Positions 1 to 11,969 of a stretch of DNA of 64,000 nucleotides are shown here, one piece after another. The position numbers were made by a program, and so were the translations under genes. The notes beneath the pieces were generated by a model. The model ran no database searches and had not been told where the DNA came from. It saw only the letters and a program-made list of their open reading frames with translations. Source of the DNA: Symbiodinium natans (Eukaryota; Sar; Dinophyceae; Suessiales; Symbiodiniaceae); NCBI GenBank assembly GCA_905221605.1, contig CAJNDS010000471.1, positions 64,001 to 128,000 on the forward strand, read 5' to 3'. The stretch's first letter is position 1. Every line of letters starts with the position of its first letter.

Positions 1-850
1 TGTTTGAATAATCAAGTAACACTTATTTAAAAATGGGGAGTGTGATTTAGAGAAGTCAAATGACTTTCAATAAAGATGTGTATGTCCTACGCATTACACA
101 AACAATTTAACAGGGAGGAGGATTTCAACACTATAGTGGCCCTTCATTAAGTTATTGCTGCGTCGATGTCATCTGGCAGCATCAAGTGGTAACTGGCAGG
201 CACAGTGAAAGCAAATGCAAATCAACACTTGCAGCAGCCCGTATTTGAATCATACTCCGTATGCAAATAATTTTTAAGGCTTAGGAATGCCAATTAAACG
301 ATTGAAGCTGTTTAATGAAATTGAAACACATGTGCCGGATTCCGAGCCGTGAGACAACTTTGGGAAGCCAGAGGTTGGAAACAATGAATATCACACACAA
401 AATGTAATTGACCCTGAATTAAACTATCTAAGTCCTACTCGTTATTGAAAAATGAATCGTGAGTCAGTTAAATCGGACCTTGTTAGAATTGCTGTTTAAA
501 CCCTACTCCCTTATTGAAAAGGTTCTGTAGGGCGTAGGATTTAATTAGTGTACTTTGAAATCAATTGAATCGTTTACGTTAGTATAAATGTGCCGATTTC
601 CCGGCCATTAGAAACATTGGGAATCTGGATTTCCCAACCACTTGACATTGCTTTCAACGCTTTGAAAAGCTTAAATATCTTGAAAAGCTCAGACATTGTA
701 AATGCGCCATTTAATCTCCACCGCTGAAGAAATACTTTGTAGAGACTACGAGATTGAAGTTTTCAATGGTTTGTTAGAGTGTAGGGCGTATATTTTGCGA
801 TTACAAATCAATGAAAATACGTAAGTTATAAAAAGAAGATTCAAAGTGCC
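1..850. other. AT-rich sequence without a recognised gene
   Basis: This stretch is visibly richer in A and T than most of the window and has no open frame that looks like protein. A short motif, CCTACTC followed two or three bases later by TTATTGAAAA, occurs at about 434-451 and again at 502-520, so part of the region may be an old local duplication. Nothing else is recognised. Confidence 0.5.
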
Positions 851-1399
851 AATTCCGAATTAGGGTGCTGGCTGCATCGGCTGGCCAGACATTCCGCCCG
901 CAAGAATGCGTCCAACTTTGAACCGCGCCTGTTTTAGGCGACATTTCGTCAGGCAAGAAACAATGCTATGGAACTTGGGCGCGTGCCTTTTTTTGCGGTT
1001 TGGAACGAACTTCAAAATTGCATACGTGTATACGTTTCCTTCAGCTTAAGTTCACCGAGAGAGGTCGGGATTGAGCGTCTAAACCATGGACTTGCTGGAG
1101 ACAACAAATATAACACCAATGACATGCTTATGCTTGCGTAAACTGAGTTCGAAAACATGGGTACCACCCATAGTTTTCGATGGTCCCAGTAGCTGTCCTT
1201 CGTCGTTCATGCGCGGGTGTCCCAGTAGCGGTCCTTCGTTCTCATGGACATATAATAAAGGCCTGCAAACCTCGATCCATTTCGTCCCTGCTCATTTTCC
1301 GTAGCTACGCTTCAGGTGAGACCTCAAGCTACAAACGACACCGAAACCTGCAAGAAATAAGACATACGGCCGAAACTGTTGCCATTTGCTGCTGTGCAA

Positions 1400-1480
1400 G
1401 GGGGGGGGGGGGGGGGGCCTGGCGTGACCGGATACGCACATATGTGTATATCTATATATCTATATATATATATATATAGA
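1400..1480. repeat. poly-G run and TA microsatellite
   Basis: An uninterrupted run of about 18 G (1400-1417) is followed within 30 bases by a TA-rich microsatellite (1441-1480). The surrounding 850-3400 interval has only short open frames on both strands; I do not recognise a gene in it. Confidence 0.8.
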
Positions 1481-4109
1481 TTGCATTTAATGTATGTATG
1501 GACAGAGAGGGGAACCCCCCGCCCCTTGTCAGCGCCTCCTTCGCCTTCCCTCTCTCTCTCTCTTTCCTTCGGAGGGTTTCCTCTCTCTCTCTCTAAAATC
1601 ATGCAGCCGCTCACTTGGTGACATGCAGCTATGCACTTGTGGACCCACGGACCTCGCGCAATGCGACGCGCGTCTCGTATGCCTTGGTCTGACGCATACC
1701 ACTCGAGCTTGATTGGGCGTGGAACGTGATTCAACAGAGGAACGTATTGCGCAGAAGGCAAGCTGAAACTGAACGTTGCCAGTGACTGGTGGATTCTTCT
1801 AGGCAATCCCTGCCGTTTGATATCGTGCGAATTGGGAAGCAAGGCTGCACACAACTTCCAGAAGTGATCGCCACGCTAAATGTCCCTAATCATGCGCCTT
1901 GGTTCTGCTTCAGGCAGTGAGATACGGTGAGGCTTGCATGTTTCAGAGCACGAAGCAGGCTCCGAGATCTCGGCCCATAGCCAGCTATGGACGTAGTAGA
2001 AGAGCTGCTTGGGGGCAACCTGACGCAGGACTCTCTCCAGCCCAGGCATTCAGACTGAGACCGATTCAAGCAGAAGCCAGGACTCACACCCCAGCAACTC
2101 CAACAGCCTGAGAAACTGACAGTTCGAGTGTTGCAGAAGTCAGAAGCGTCTCCAAGATGCAGCTTCCAGATCCGGCATGGTTTCGACAACAGGGCTTTCC
2201 AACTGCTAATATCTGCCAATCAGCAAGCAGTTGTGGTTGTCATCAGTTGTCAATGAAATTCTGAAAGACAAGAACGACATCAGGCCGAGGCAGCACAATA
2301 CCATTGCAGCAGCTGCCGACTGCGAGGGAACTGATCCTGTGCTGTACGAGAAGCACCGCGATTGCACCGCGTGCACCCTCTATAGACTTGCAGTTGAGCT
2401 TCGTAATCTTTGCTGCACTTTACCAAAAACAGATGTGTATATTGCATATCAGCCGGTCCCGTCGCAAAAGTCCAGACGATGAAAGCACTTCGACTGCGAG
2501 AAGTGCACCCAACAGGCCATCAAGCCTAGCAGTGCTCTGCAGACACGTGACATCACGTCACATCACGTCACACAAACTAACTTTGTCTTCCCTGCCTGCT
2601 GTCCAAAGGCAACGCTTGGTAGTACTGCCATAGGTCTTCCCGGCTCTCGCTGAGGAATGGTGTTTGTTCAATCCTGCAAGCAAACGCATGCATCTTGTCA
2701 TGTCGGCAGTCGGCACTGAATTTGGCCGTCAGTGCTGAATACTAAGCTGGCGGCACGACAGCCATTTCCTGACCGCGCAGGAGCCAGGACGCAACCTTTC
2801 ACCAAAGACATGTCCTGTGACGAGTACTCGCTTGAAATGGAGGAAGTCTTGGCCAGTTCTCGTGCCCACTGCTTACCCTGGCGGGGTCGTGAGATATCCA
2901 AATTTGTTGTGGTGTCGTGCTTTGCTCCTTGTCGTCTGTCAACCTAGCAAGTCTCAGCACAAAGTAGCAAAGCCCAAGGAGCCAAAGAAACCAAAGCCAC
3001 AAGAGCCCAGAAAACGTCCAAGAACCCAGGGAGAGAAAACAAAAACGAAAACACATTCATGAGCTAAACACACACACACAGACATTCAAGACATAAGCAA
3101 AACAAGCGGCAATTTCAGAAGATACGAAAAAAGAAGCCCAAAAGCGCAGAAGCCAGAAACCCCAAAAGCCGTCAACATCCGACACCTGACCGGCCAACAA
3201 GCCACAAAAAGCCAGGAAGCTGTGTTCGGAGCTTGAGCGGCCGTCAAATAAAAGTGCTATGATTTACAGCAAGAGTCTCGGAGACTCTCGGAGCCATGCA
3301 ATACTATTCAGAACCTAAACACGATGACGAGAAATGTGGAAACATGCCCTATCCCAGACCACTGGCAGCATGACTGCCAAGTCTCACGCTTCATGACTTG
3401 ACAGTATTTTGAGGCTGGGCTTAGCCAGTTCTAACAAACTCATTCTAGCGACTGTTTGGTTCTGGCTTTGGGTCAGTGTTTGTCTGGCATGCTTGTGCGG
3501 CTTATGTTTGGTCCTGGCACATACTGGTGCACCAGCAGATCGTCACGACATCGATCGGCTGTTGGTATTCAGCTGGTGCTTCGCACGAACTCAACAGGTG
3601 CTCCACAAGTGCTCGAGAAATACAATGAAATGCTTACTTAAACCTTTCAACTGCGCCAGGACCTGCCGCATAGCTGAGGTAAGTGCCCATTGCACGGTTT
3701 TGGCCGCCCGCACCTTACCAAGTCCATGCATGGTTAAACTAAATCCCTAGGTACCTTGATTTTCTGCGATTGTGCGGTTCCATGCCAGCTTGTAACACCT
3801 TGCACCTTCTTGTGGAGGTTCTGCCGTGCAGAGTGCCCGACATGCGAGATCGTCAGCAAATCCGGGGCCCGCCTCAGTATGTCGGAAGTCTGCAATTGTG
3901 TCAGCGTGCCCCACTGCACTCACTACTCCTCTTCGATTCACCTTGCCTTGCATCAATATCAACTCATGTCTCGTGCCTCTCTGGCAGGGCAACTGCAAAG
4001 GCTCCTGGGCCAGAGTTTAGCATGAAGAAGCGCTTAGTCGCATTGCAATTCGTTTGCAATATCTTGCATGGGACTATGGGATGCTGCAGAACTGTTTCCA
4101 TGAGACGAG

Positions 4110-4337
4110 GTACCTAATTTGCTGGCATCTTCAGAGAAACCCAGTCCTAAGAGCGTACCGGATGAGGCGAGCAGCCTGGCGCTTGACTCGCTTGACTCAC
4201 TTGACAGGCCAGAGGATGTCACACGCCACAAAGGCGGGCCAGAACTGGCCCACGAATGCTGCGCTGAGCTGCAAGATCTATGCAAGACGATATGCGCAGC
4301 ACTCTCCAATGGCCTCTCCAGGCCATCTGTTCCGTGA
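4110..4337 (+). CDS. Probable last exon of an unrecognised plus-strand gene
   Basis: The exon would begin after an AG (AG|GTACC at 4110) and ends at a TGA at 4335-4337, giving about 75 residues. The peptide is protein-like: a Ser/Asp-rich stretch (LALDSLDSLDRPEDV) followed by a Cys-rich amphipathic helix (ELAHECCAELQDLCKTICAA). Upstream on the same strand there is a good splice donor, GCTGAG|GTAAGT at 3678/3679, after a Cys-rich peptide (NCARTCRIAE). Another Cys-rich stretch (AECPTCEIVSKSGARL) lies near 3830-3880. Together these could be the 3' half of a Cys-rich protein. The opposite strand is also open here (4034-4573), so the strand is not certain. No family is recognised. Confidence 0.4.
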   Translation, partial: VPNLLASSEKPSPKSVPDEASSLALDSLDSLDRPEDVTRHKGGPELAHECCAELQDLCKTICAALSNGLSRPSVP

Positions 4338-5729
4338 GACATTCGTTGTGGGAGTAGTCTTCGGGACTGCTTCGCATCACACAGATGTGATGCTAAATGA
4401 AGCAACGTATTTTGAGACCAGGTAAACAGGGTATCAAGTGCAGGTCCAACTGTGTCCTGACTAAAGACTTGTTTGCCATTCTGCATTTGTTTCGCACTGG
4501 GCCAAAACAACGTAGCCAGCTGCAGCAAGTTCGCAACATTTCCGTGCGGCACTTCAAGATGGCAAATTCCCATGACTGCGAAACGAAGCGAAACGGCTTA
4601 GGCGCGCACTTGAGGCCCTTCTCCGACCAAGATGCTGGAAACCCACGCAAGACGAGGCTGCCTCTGACCTGGAGTTCAGCAGTTGTCCGCGATGTTCGTG
4701 CTCATAATTGTTCATGTGATACATCTATGAGATCCTGCTTTTCAGCCCACTGGACAATGAACCTCAAACCACAACTCAAGATACTCAAGCCTAAGCCCGA
4801 AGCCTTAAAGCTGTTGACTAGTAGCCCGGTTCCCCGTTCCAGGCTGAAGTCACCACCCTTATAATGGATTTGATGTTGCAGAATTCAGAAGCCTGTAGGG
4901 TGTGAAATCACAGCACCCCGACCCTGAGCCATGTGTCGGATTGCGAGTGGAAATGTGGCTCTATCTCTGCCCCAAATAAAGCAATCGCATTGCAAAAAAC
5001 GGGGGACCCCACAACCACACCATAAGGGGGTGGGTTCTGACACCCAGATCAAATGAATTCTCCTTGAAGGCTCCTTGCACGCATGAAACCGCACACACAT
5101 CCAATTGAAGGATGCTCTGTGTCCTGGCCTCTGATGCATGCGTCTCGTGCACGCGGGCCTCATGCGAGCGGGTGCGTTTCGCAGTCATTCTTCCACTTCT
5201 GGAACGAGAATTACATGCGGTCTTTGCACTTGGGCCCGGGCCAGGGCTTGAGCTAAAAGCCTCCAGCACTCTTCGGCCTTCCCATGCCCAGATGCCAGAG
5301 AATGGCTACATAAACTCTTTCAAGACATTACAAACACCTGCCCTCAAGTAAGTGGTGGAGCAGCCGGGATCAACCAGGGAAAACAATTCGAAGAGGTTCT
5401 TTGTTGGTCTCGGGAATGAACGAAGTGCGATGTTGGGGTTGAGGGGGAAGGGGACAGTAGGGAAGGGGTCTCTCACGTGCATTCTACAGATACAACTGGA
5501 ATCAAAAGAACCCTCATATTGTTTAAGATCTCTAGGGTTATCATCAGCCCGTCAATGCAGGTAGCAGGGAGTCTTGGTTTGCAGCAGAAGAAGTTGCAAG
5601 AGTTTGCATAATGGTGACTGCCAAAACTTTCTTTAAGGTTTGAGATATCATCTTCTCGTCAAGGCACTTGGATATCTAGGGCTGACTGCTAGCTTGTGAA
5701 ACAACGTGAAACAACTTCGGTCTTGAAAT

Positions 5730-6005
5730 TCAAGGCAGACGTGCAAAAAAAAATATACATATATATAGAGCCAGCCGGAAGGCTAGTTTACCGTAGCCTG
5801 GGATGTTCACTTCTGGCCTTCGGGCCGCAGCTTCTGTGCCGTGGTGCGTTTCGGAGATGGAGGTCCACAGTAGACTTGGATTCTTACTTGAGACTCTTGA
5901 GACTTGCTGCACTGACTGTGGCAGAACAAACTTCCCACAAAGAGGGTGCGAAGAGAAATTCATCGGAAAGTCATCTGCTTCTACTGGCTTGGCTTCCATT
6001 TTCAT
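5730..6005 (-). CDS. Coding-like open frame, no family recognised
   Basis: An ATG-initiated minus-strand frame of 91 codons begins MKMEAKPVEADDFPMNF and has balanced composition without repeats. The opposite strand is open across the same bases and contains a Cys-rich peptide ending in a stop at 6037-6039, so either strand could be the real one. No domain is recognised. Given the small-exon architecture of the genes nearby, an unspliced 276-base frame is weak evidence. Confidence 0.2.
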   Translation of the reverse strand: MKMEAKPVEADDFPMNFSSHPLCGKFVLPQSVQQVSRVSSKNPSLLWTSISETHHGTEAAARRPEVNIPGYGKLAFRLALYICIFFFARLP

Positions 6006-7108
6006 TAGTCTAACTGCGTTGTTCTGGTCTGAAGGATAAATCTAACAGCATAAGCTTGGATCTTGGCATAGCTGGCATAGCTCGAGTAAATCGTTTCTGC
6101 ATATACTGCGGGCATCGGCTTGGATTTTGCTGTTAAGGCCGCTGTACCAAGACTCCTCGAAATGGCACAGGCTTCTTAGCTTCTATCTGCGTTAACGCTA
6201 ACTTGCCCATAGTGGCGAGTATGCAAAATTTCAGAGGCTCATACAAGATGGCATCATGCGCAGCCCATGTACCAAGGGCACCCCGGGCCCAGCCCATGTC
6301 CGAAACCGCGTCCGCCGCCCCACCCACCCATCGCAACACGACCAATCCCTGCACCTGCCGTGCTCCGTGTGCGGATTGTCCACAAGATGCTCGCGCAACT
6401 TGTGCCCGCCCATCGCAAAATGCCCAGGACATCCAAGGCTCCCCACCCCTGCCCCGACTAAATCTGCTGAAGTGAAAAAACCAGACAGCAGTGCCTGTGA
6501 TGACTCTGCACATCGCGCAGTGAAGATCACGTGCTGGGTTCCTGGCCTTCTCAATTGCAACCGCAACCATAGCATACCATAGCTGCTAGCTATTCGCAAA
6601 CAAACCAGCAAAGATTGCAGCTGAAACATACACACGTATCGAGTTGCAATGAAGGCCCTCCTCCTCCATACTGAAAGGAGTCGCGTGGCACATTGCAGAA
6701 ACGCGTAGTGGTTGCACATTGAGGGCTGCACATGCCGGGGACTGGATCGAGAAGTTCCAGGTGCAAGGAGCCTGCGCCGGCCGCCTCCGGCAGAATCTCC
6801 GGAGCTGATGGAAACTCTGTCAGCTAATGTCAGCTACATCGAATGTCGATGTCAGGAGATGGCCTGGCCGATCTCCTGTAATCTGCTTCCTTGTGCCCCC
6901 TGCAGGTGCCGGAGCACATTGAGGCCGTAGGCACCACGGGTGCCTTCGGTGCAGGAAGAAACCCTTTCCAAGTTGCTGTGAAAGGTTCTTGCTAACATCG
7001 GCTCTACATCTCCTGCACATTGAGCCTGCATGTTGATTGCATTTATGTGAGTGGATTTGACACTTCTTCGAGATACTGCACATAACAACAATACGTGGGC
7101 TCCGAATG

Positions 7109-7800
7109 CTACGGCTGTCCTTGGCCGGGCCAGAAAGAATGAGGGAAAAAACCATCAAGATAAAAACAAATACTCAGCTCGGTTTGGGCATGGGTTTGTC
7201 CCCACTCACCATACCCCCCCAAATACTTCACTTGCGTTGTGAATTGAAGCTTAGGAGGCGCTTTCCTCGGGTCATGAAGGATTTCGAGCGTTGTGGTCAT
7301 TCAGGCTCGTGCCATACAATTTGGGCTTCCAGCCCCTGAAACGAGCAGCTGAGTTTTGGATGGACATCAATACCGGTCAATAGTGTGTCTGGTTTACCTA
7401 CAGACCACACGTTGGTGCCAGCTCGCCTGCTCAGCAGCGCTACATCCAGGTCTTCGAAGATCACCGACAATACCATTGCGAAATTGTAGGGGCCAAGTGG
7501 GCAACCTTGCCGGATCCCTGAACCTTACTACACCATGAGCTTTTCCATCCGATCTAGAACGTGGGATCCTGGTTTGCAAAGCGATGATGCGTATGGCTCT
7601 GTCTGAACGTCCGAATCGTCGCAAGGCCAATAGAAGGGGATTGTGGCAACAGAATCGAAGGCCTGCTTCCAATCCTGAAACAGCAGATTGAGGGGGTTGG
7701 CTGGGTAGATGTCATCTCGTGTGTGCGTATGGGCATCCGCCGAATGACGCCGCGTGAGGGTGCTTTAGCTTTAACCTGGCCATGAACGGGGGACACTCTT
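7109..7800 (-). mobile_element. Decayed LINE-type (non-LTR) reverse transcriptase fragment
   Basis: Reading the minus strand, reverse transcriptase motifs of the non-LTR class appear in the right order but in different frames. Motif A-like LFQDWKQAFDSV is at about 7648-7683. The following helix (LLALRRFGRSDRAIRII) comes next. The hallmark GIRQGCPLGPYNFAMV is at about 7470-7525, and a KYLGG block at about 7205-7235. Where the catalytic YADDTLL box should stand (about 7378-7401) the frame reads GKPDTLLTG, so the catalytic aspartates are not both kept. Frameshifts separate the blocks, and no endonuclease or poly-A tail was found. The element is a dead, truncated copy. LINE elements are common in dinoflagellate genomes. 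The class is well supported; the clade cannot be named from this fragment. Confidence 0.78.
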
Positions 7801-8676
7801 CGTGGCCCCTGTCTAGGGCTCCTGGCACGCCTCTAGGAGGCGGTGTTCTGCATTTGGCTGACTTCTTGAGTTACTACCAATTCATTTTGCCTAGGTTTTT
7901 TCTCAAAATACACCTTGCCCGTGAGGAGGATAGTTGTGCATCTTCCGAACGTGCCGAGGGATGAGCAGGATCAGCGGTGTTGTGTACATGAGTTGTGGTC
8001 AAGATATGTGGTTTAGAGGAGTGGCGCGTTTAGGGTTTACGGCGGTGCGCTGGGGTACAGTATGCTTGTTCACCTAGGGTTACAATCACATTATTTCGAA
8101 AGCTCCCGAGTTTTCAAAGGCTCCCAGCTACGCATCAGGGAGATTTCGTCCGGCTTGTGTCGCAACTTAATTTCGCAGGGGATGCAAGCCTCAAACCATC
8201 ATTCCCTATAGTCCTGCCCCCCCAGAAAATAATGTGAAATCAAAATTGGTCAGGGACCTGTCAACGTATACTCGACTTGCTCGACTATGGTATTTTTCGG
8301 ACTCTTGGGGTTACCGCGGTGAGGTGGTGTCTATGCATGGAGATGACTCCTGACAGGGCCTGATCGCAGTTTAGCGTAATGATGTGTTAGGACAGGACTC
8401 GACGCTTTTTCATGCGATGGCGACAGCAAGCTGCAAACCTCCGGAAACGACACCGTACTCGGCCTCTGAGAGCCCGCTCGGACTCGGACCACGACGCCTA
8501 CCCAGAATCGGGCAACTGATTTGTTTCGACGATCGATTGCCTTGTCTCCAGCCTTTGAGACTCCGTCGTCACCAGAGATTCGTATTGCCTGACATGTCTG
8601 ACATTCTTTCAGTTCTTTCAGTTGCAAGATTTCATGGCATTTTTTCTTTCCACCTCCCGGCTGCCCATGGCGGAGC

Positions 8677-9414
8677 CTCCAACGCTTTGCGCGCCTCCGA
8701 GTGGCTCTTGAAGCGCACGTAGGCCTAAAGCGCCAGACGACTGCCACTCTAGCGACTCAAGCGCCTCTAGCCAGTGACAAAGTGTGTTTGTGACTACAGG
8801 TCGAAGCCTTGCCACTGGGTCTCTGCTGTGCATCACGGAGCAAGAGCACCTGTGACTTTAGTGCACTTTCTGTAAAATCGCGATGCCGGAAGACAACTCT
8901 TGCCTCACTAATGTCACCAAAGTTCCCGAGAAGAAATCTCACACCGTCCTCTGAGCAGATTGCAGCTGTTCGAGATGCGGTTTGCAATGTATAGGACATG
9001 GGCATTGCTAAAGCATTGCCAAAGCGCACCTCAGTGCTTGCCTTCGGCGGCAGATGGGTGACAAAGATCTCCCGATCATCAAGCTTGGGCTGCACCTATG
9101 CGACATGCTATGCACGGACATGCGCAAAGTGGTAATCAAAGGCATCACAGGCATGCAAGAACAAAGAGCCTCTCGTGGCAAGGAAGGCATCGCCAGTTCA
9201 TCCATGTAGAGCTGAAACCTTAGCAGCACGTCCGGAAAAGAGGTGCGAAATGCATCATCATGCATCATCCTCAGCAGTTTGCAGCGTTGTCCAAGAAATG
9301 CTCAGCTGACTACGAGACGAATGGTTTTTTCGGCTCGGGCTCTTCCTCAACGGGTTCTGCAACAGCCCACCCAGGCCAACATGCTTCCAAGATTTGATTT
9401 TCCAGCATAGTCAT
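8677..9414 (-). CDS. RRM-domain RNA-binding protein, 5' five exons
   Basis: Five in-phase exons can be spliced on the minus strand: 9319-9414, 9030-9095, 8904-8948, 8808-8849 and 8677-8724. The first starts with ATG at 9414 (MTMLENQILEACWPGWAV) and ends in an acidic linker (EPVEEEPEPKKPF). The rest build one RNA recognition motif. RNP2-like IFVTHLPP (exon 2) is followed by the helix containing LLGNFGDISE (exon 3), strand 2 with VLLLRDAQQRPSGK (exon 4), and RNP1-like AYVRFKSHSEARKALE (exon 5). Aromatic residues stand at the expected RNA-stacking positions (F in RNP2, Y and F in RNP1). Donors are GT, GT, GC, GC and GC, and every acceptor is AG|G. The likely role is single-stranded RNA binding in splicing, transport or translation. 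The 3' exons below 8677 were not resolved; 8560-8640 has candidates. The closest relatives cannot be told from this piece. Confidence 0.85.
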
Positions 9415-9661
9415 GGTCCAGCTCCTGCATCACACAGCGCAGCCGGGCCTTGGATGTGCACGGAATACGCAAGTTCATGCCATGCGCGGCATGTTTGCTG
9501 CGCGATCGGAACAACATTTGGATTGTTTTGCGTGGAGTTTTTTAAGGTTAATTAAGGCTTCTTATATGTTCCAAGTGTTGTGCAAAATCCACACCGGCTT
9601 GGTATTATTCAGAGCTTTTACACACGCACACGCACGCAACGAACCAGACACGCGCAACACC

Positions 9662-9824
9662 TCACACTCACAACACCACAGACACAGACACAGACACAGA
9701 CACAGACACAGACACAGACACAGACACAGACACAGACACAGACACAGACACAGACACAGACACAGACACAGACACAGACACAGACACAGACACAGACACA
9801 GACACAGACACAGACACAGACACA

Positions 9825-9859
<35 letters not shown>

Positions 9860-10067
9860 ACACCCACACCCACACCCACACCCACACCCACACCCACACC
9901 CACACCCACACCCACACCCACACCCACACACCCCCACCCACCCACCCACCCACCCACGCACGCAGGCACGCAGGCACGCAGGCACGCAGGCAGGCAGGCA
10001 GGCAGCACGCACGCACGCACGCACGCACGCACAACAGACACACACACACACACACACACACACGCAC

Positions 10068-10139
<72 letters not shown>

Positions 10140-10148
10140 CATACATGC
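9662..10148. repeat. Compound CA-family microsatellite block
   Basis: Nearly 500 bases of simple repeats change unit along their length: (CAGACA)n about 9680-9825, (CA)n to about 9857, (CACCCA)n to about 9926, (CCCA)n to about 9957, then GGCA/CGCA tetramers to 10012, (CGCA)n, (CA)n about 10037-10062, and (CGCA)n again to about 10140. The long open frames in all registers here come from the repeats and are not genes. Confidence 0.97.
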
Positions 10149-10177
10149 ACAACCCAGACACACACACCGCCAGGCAA

Positions 10178-10500
10178 GGCAACGTTATTCAAACTCTGAA
10201 TGAAATCGCCCCCAAAGCTCAAGGCTTGCAAACTGCCGGGCAAGGCTATGGTCTCAAGAAACCTGATTCACATCACGTCTGAAACTCAAGGCTTACAAAC
10301 GACCCGGCAAGGCTCCGTTCTCCAACCTCTGATTGAGATCGCGTCCGAAGCTCAAAGATTGCAAACTGCTGGGCAAAACTACATTCTCCAACTTGCAATT
10401 GAAACCGCGTCCGAAACTCAAAAGTTGCAAACTGCCAGGCAAGCCTACGTTTACCAAACTCTCATGGACATCGTGTCCGAAGCTCAGCATTGGAGAGCAT
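10178..10500 (-). pseudogene. Fragment of a 22-residue leucine-rich/FNIP-like repeat array
   Basis: On the minus strand four to five tandem units of about 66-69 bp encode the pattern LPSSLQSLSFGRDLNQRLEN, with variants such as LPGSLQLLSFGRGFNCKLEN. The asparagine/phenylalanine/leucine spacing is that of FNIP-type or LRR-like beta-solenoid repeats, which form large families in dinoflagellates. The frame breaks between about 10240 and 10290 (stops and a shift), and the array runs directly into the CA microsatellite at about 10178. The piece therefore looks like a broken relic. The plus strand is open across the same repeat (10200-10628), but the minus-strand peptide has the recognisable periodicity. 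The repeat type is a judgement from pattern. Confidence 0.7.
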
Positions 10501-10984
10501 CCAGAAAGAACCCAATGAAATTACTATTACAGTCAGAATTGTGTGAACATCTTGACAAAGAACTCCTACATGGAGACCATGCAGTGTACTGTCGGCTTGA
10601 CAAACAGACACCATCCGGCAACACTTGAACACCCAAACTTGTAGAAAGCAAGAGAGAATAACTCCGTTATTCGAAGCCAGGAGAGAACATAAGGACAGTC
10701 TGACCGATTCACGTATTCAGGTGGAAATCTGAATAGAACCAGGGGTTCTTTCTTGACCCATCACGACAGGCCCTTGCATCAGAATCACCTGCCGGTAAAG
10801 TGGAAATCCAATCTGTTCCGGTTGTCACCTCTCTTTCGGAAGCATCGCTGATAAACTGGCATTGCGAGTACGCTGGGTTGATCAAACCTAGTATCACCAG
10901 TATATACTCGTTCAGTGTCTCAGTTGGTGCAGGACTGAACGGGCTACTTGCACCCCCTGCGAATTTAAATCGGGCAAGCCCCTA

Positions 10985-11165
10985 ATCGTCTGCTTCAGAA
11001 GGTGGTTCTCTATTCTGCTCAAGATTTCGGAAGTCCAGCATGATTCCAAACTGAGGGCCTGGCCCCCATGAGCGAGAGCCCATTGAGAGCAGTTAAAGCT
11101 GACGACCTCAACAGTCTCTCGCATGTCTTCATGTGTCCTCGCGAGATCAAACATATCTGAGTCGG
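10985..11165 (-). CDS. Coding-like exon, no family recognised
   Basis: A minus-strand frame with a possible AG acceptor near 11155 encodes a well-composed, helix-prone peptide (DMFDLARTHEDMRETVEVV, later EILSRIENHLLKQTIRG). A GT donor could follow the ETVE codons. The neighbouring minus frame at 11429-11662 has similar composition, so both could belong to one gene. No domain is recognised and no start or stop is certain. Confidence 0.25.
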
Positions 11166-11749
11166 CCACGCCGCACTCGATGTGTCAAAATCAATCAGCA
11201 CACCTCTGTGTTGGAATTGCAATGGCTGGGTCCCAAGTTTCTACGTTCACTGCTTCAACACATTGCTCAGTGTTGAGGCGTCTACGGTTCAGGATTAGTG
11301 GTTGTCATCGTTACTCGTCAATACACACCCCCATCTGAACAAAATGAACGCCCTGCTTCCCGCAGTCTTCATGCTCGGCAACACTCAGATTCCGATGTGC
11401 CCAGCAGTTTCATCACCCTTCGGCACCCTTAGGCCTTAGGATGCCTTCGGCCGATGATTTCAGGACCCTGGAGCCGACATTTTTGCCTACATTTGTCCAC
11501 CGTCCACAACAGGTGAGGGAGGGACGAGAAGGACAGGGCAGGGGAATGCTCCCTTAGTTCAAAACCTAGGCCATTGAGAAACTGAGGCTCATGCCTCTCT
11601 GGCCACTCGCCATGCCTTCCACTCTTGTTCTCTGCACAGTACCATAAGGCCTGAGCTCGCAATGACCCTGCGATGTTCGCGGATGCTGCGCATTATTATC
11701 CACATTATTGCGCATTGCTACGCGCTCGTGAGCCAGGCTGGCAACTGGG

Positions 11750-11965
11750 AAGTTGAGCCCCTGGCGAGGCGAGAAGTTCGACATCCTGACAGAGGCCGGA
11801 TACGTCACAGCGCATCACGGGACAGAGTACTGCAGATTTCTGAGTACTGCAACTCCACCACCGCCTTCTCGGCCCAGCTATCCGGCAGAGGCCATAAAAA
11901 GATGCCGTTTGCCTTTACCCTGGCAATGCCAAAGTGGATTGTGCATGCGCAGCATGCTGCCAACG
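11750..11965 (+). CDS. Coding-like 3' exon on the plus strand, no family recognised
   Basis: After a possible AG acceptor near 11768 the plus strand encodes about 65 residues (EKFDILTEAGYVTAHHGTEY, then a Pro/Ser linker and a Cys-rich end) and stops near 11968. The peptide is not repetitive and reads like protein. It faces the minus-strand candidate at 11.0-11.2 kb. No domain is recognised. Confidence 0.25.
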
Positions 11966-11969
11966 TGAA

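Noticed and set aside
9413-10282. A 289-codon frame with His/Arg and Thr/Pro repeats
   Set aside because: Encoded by the CA-family microsatellite; only the flanks are non-repetitive, and the left flank overlaps the minus-strand RRM start exon.
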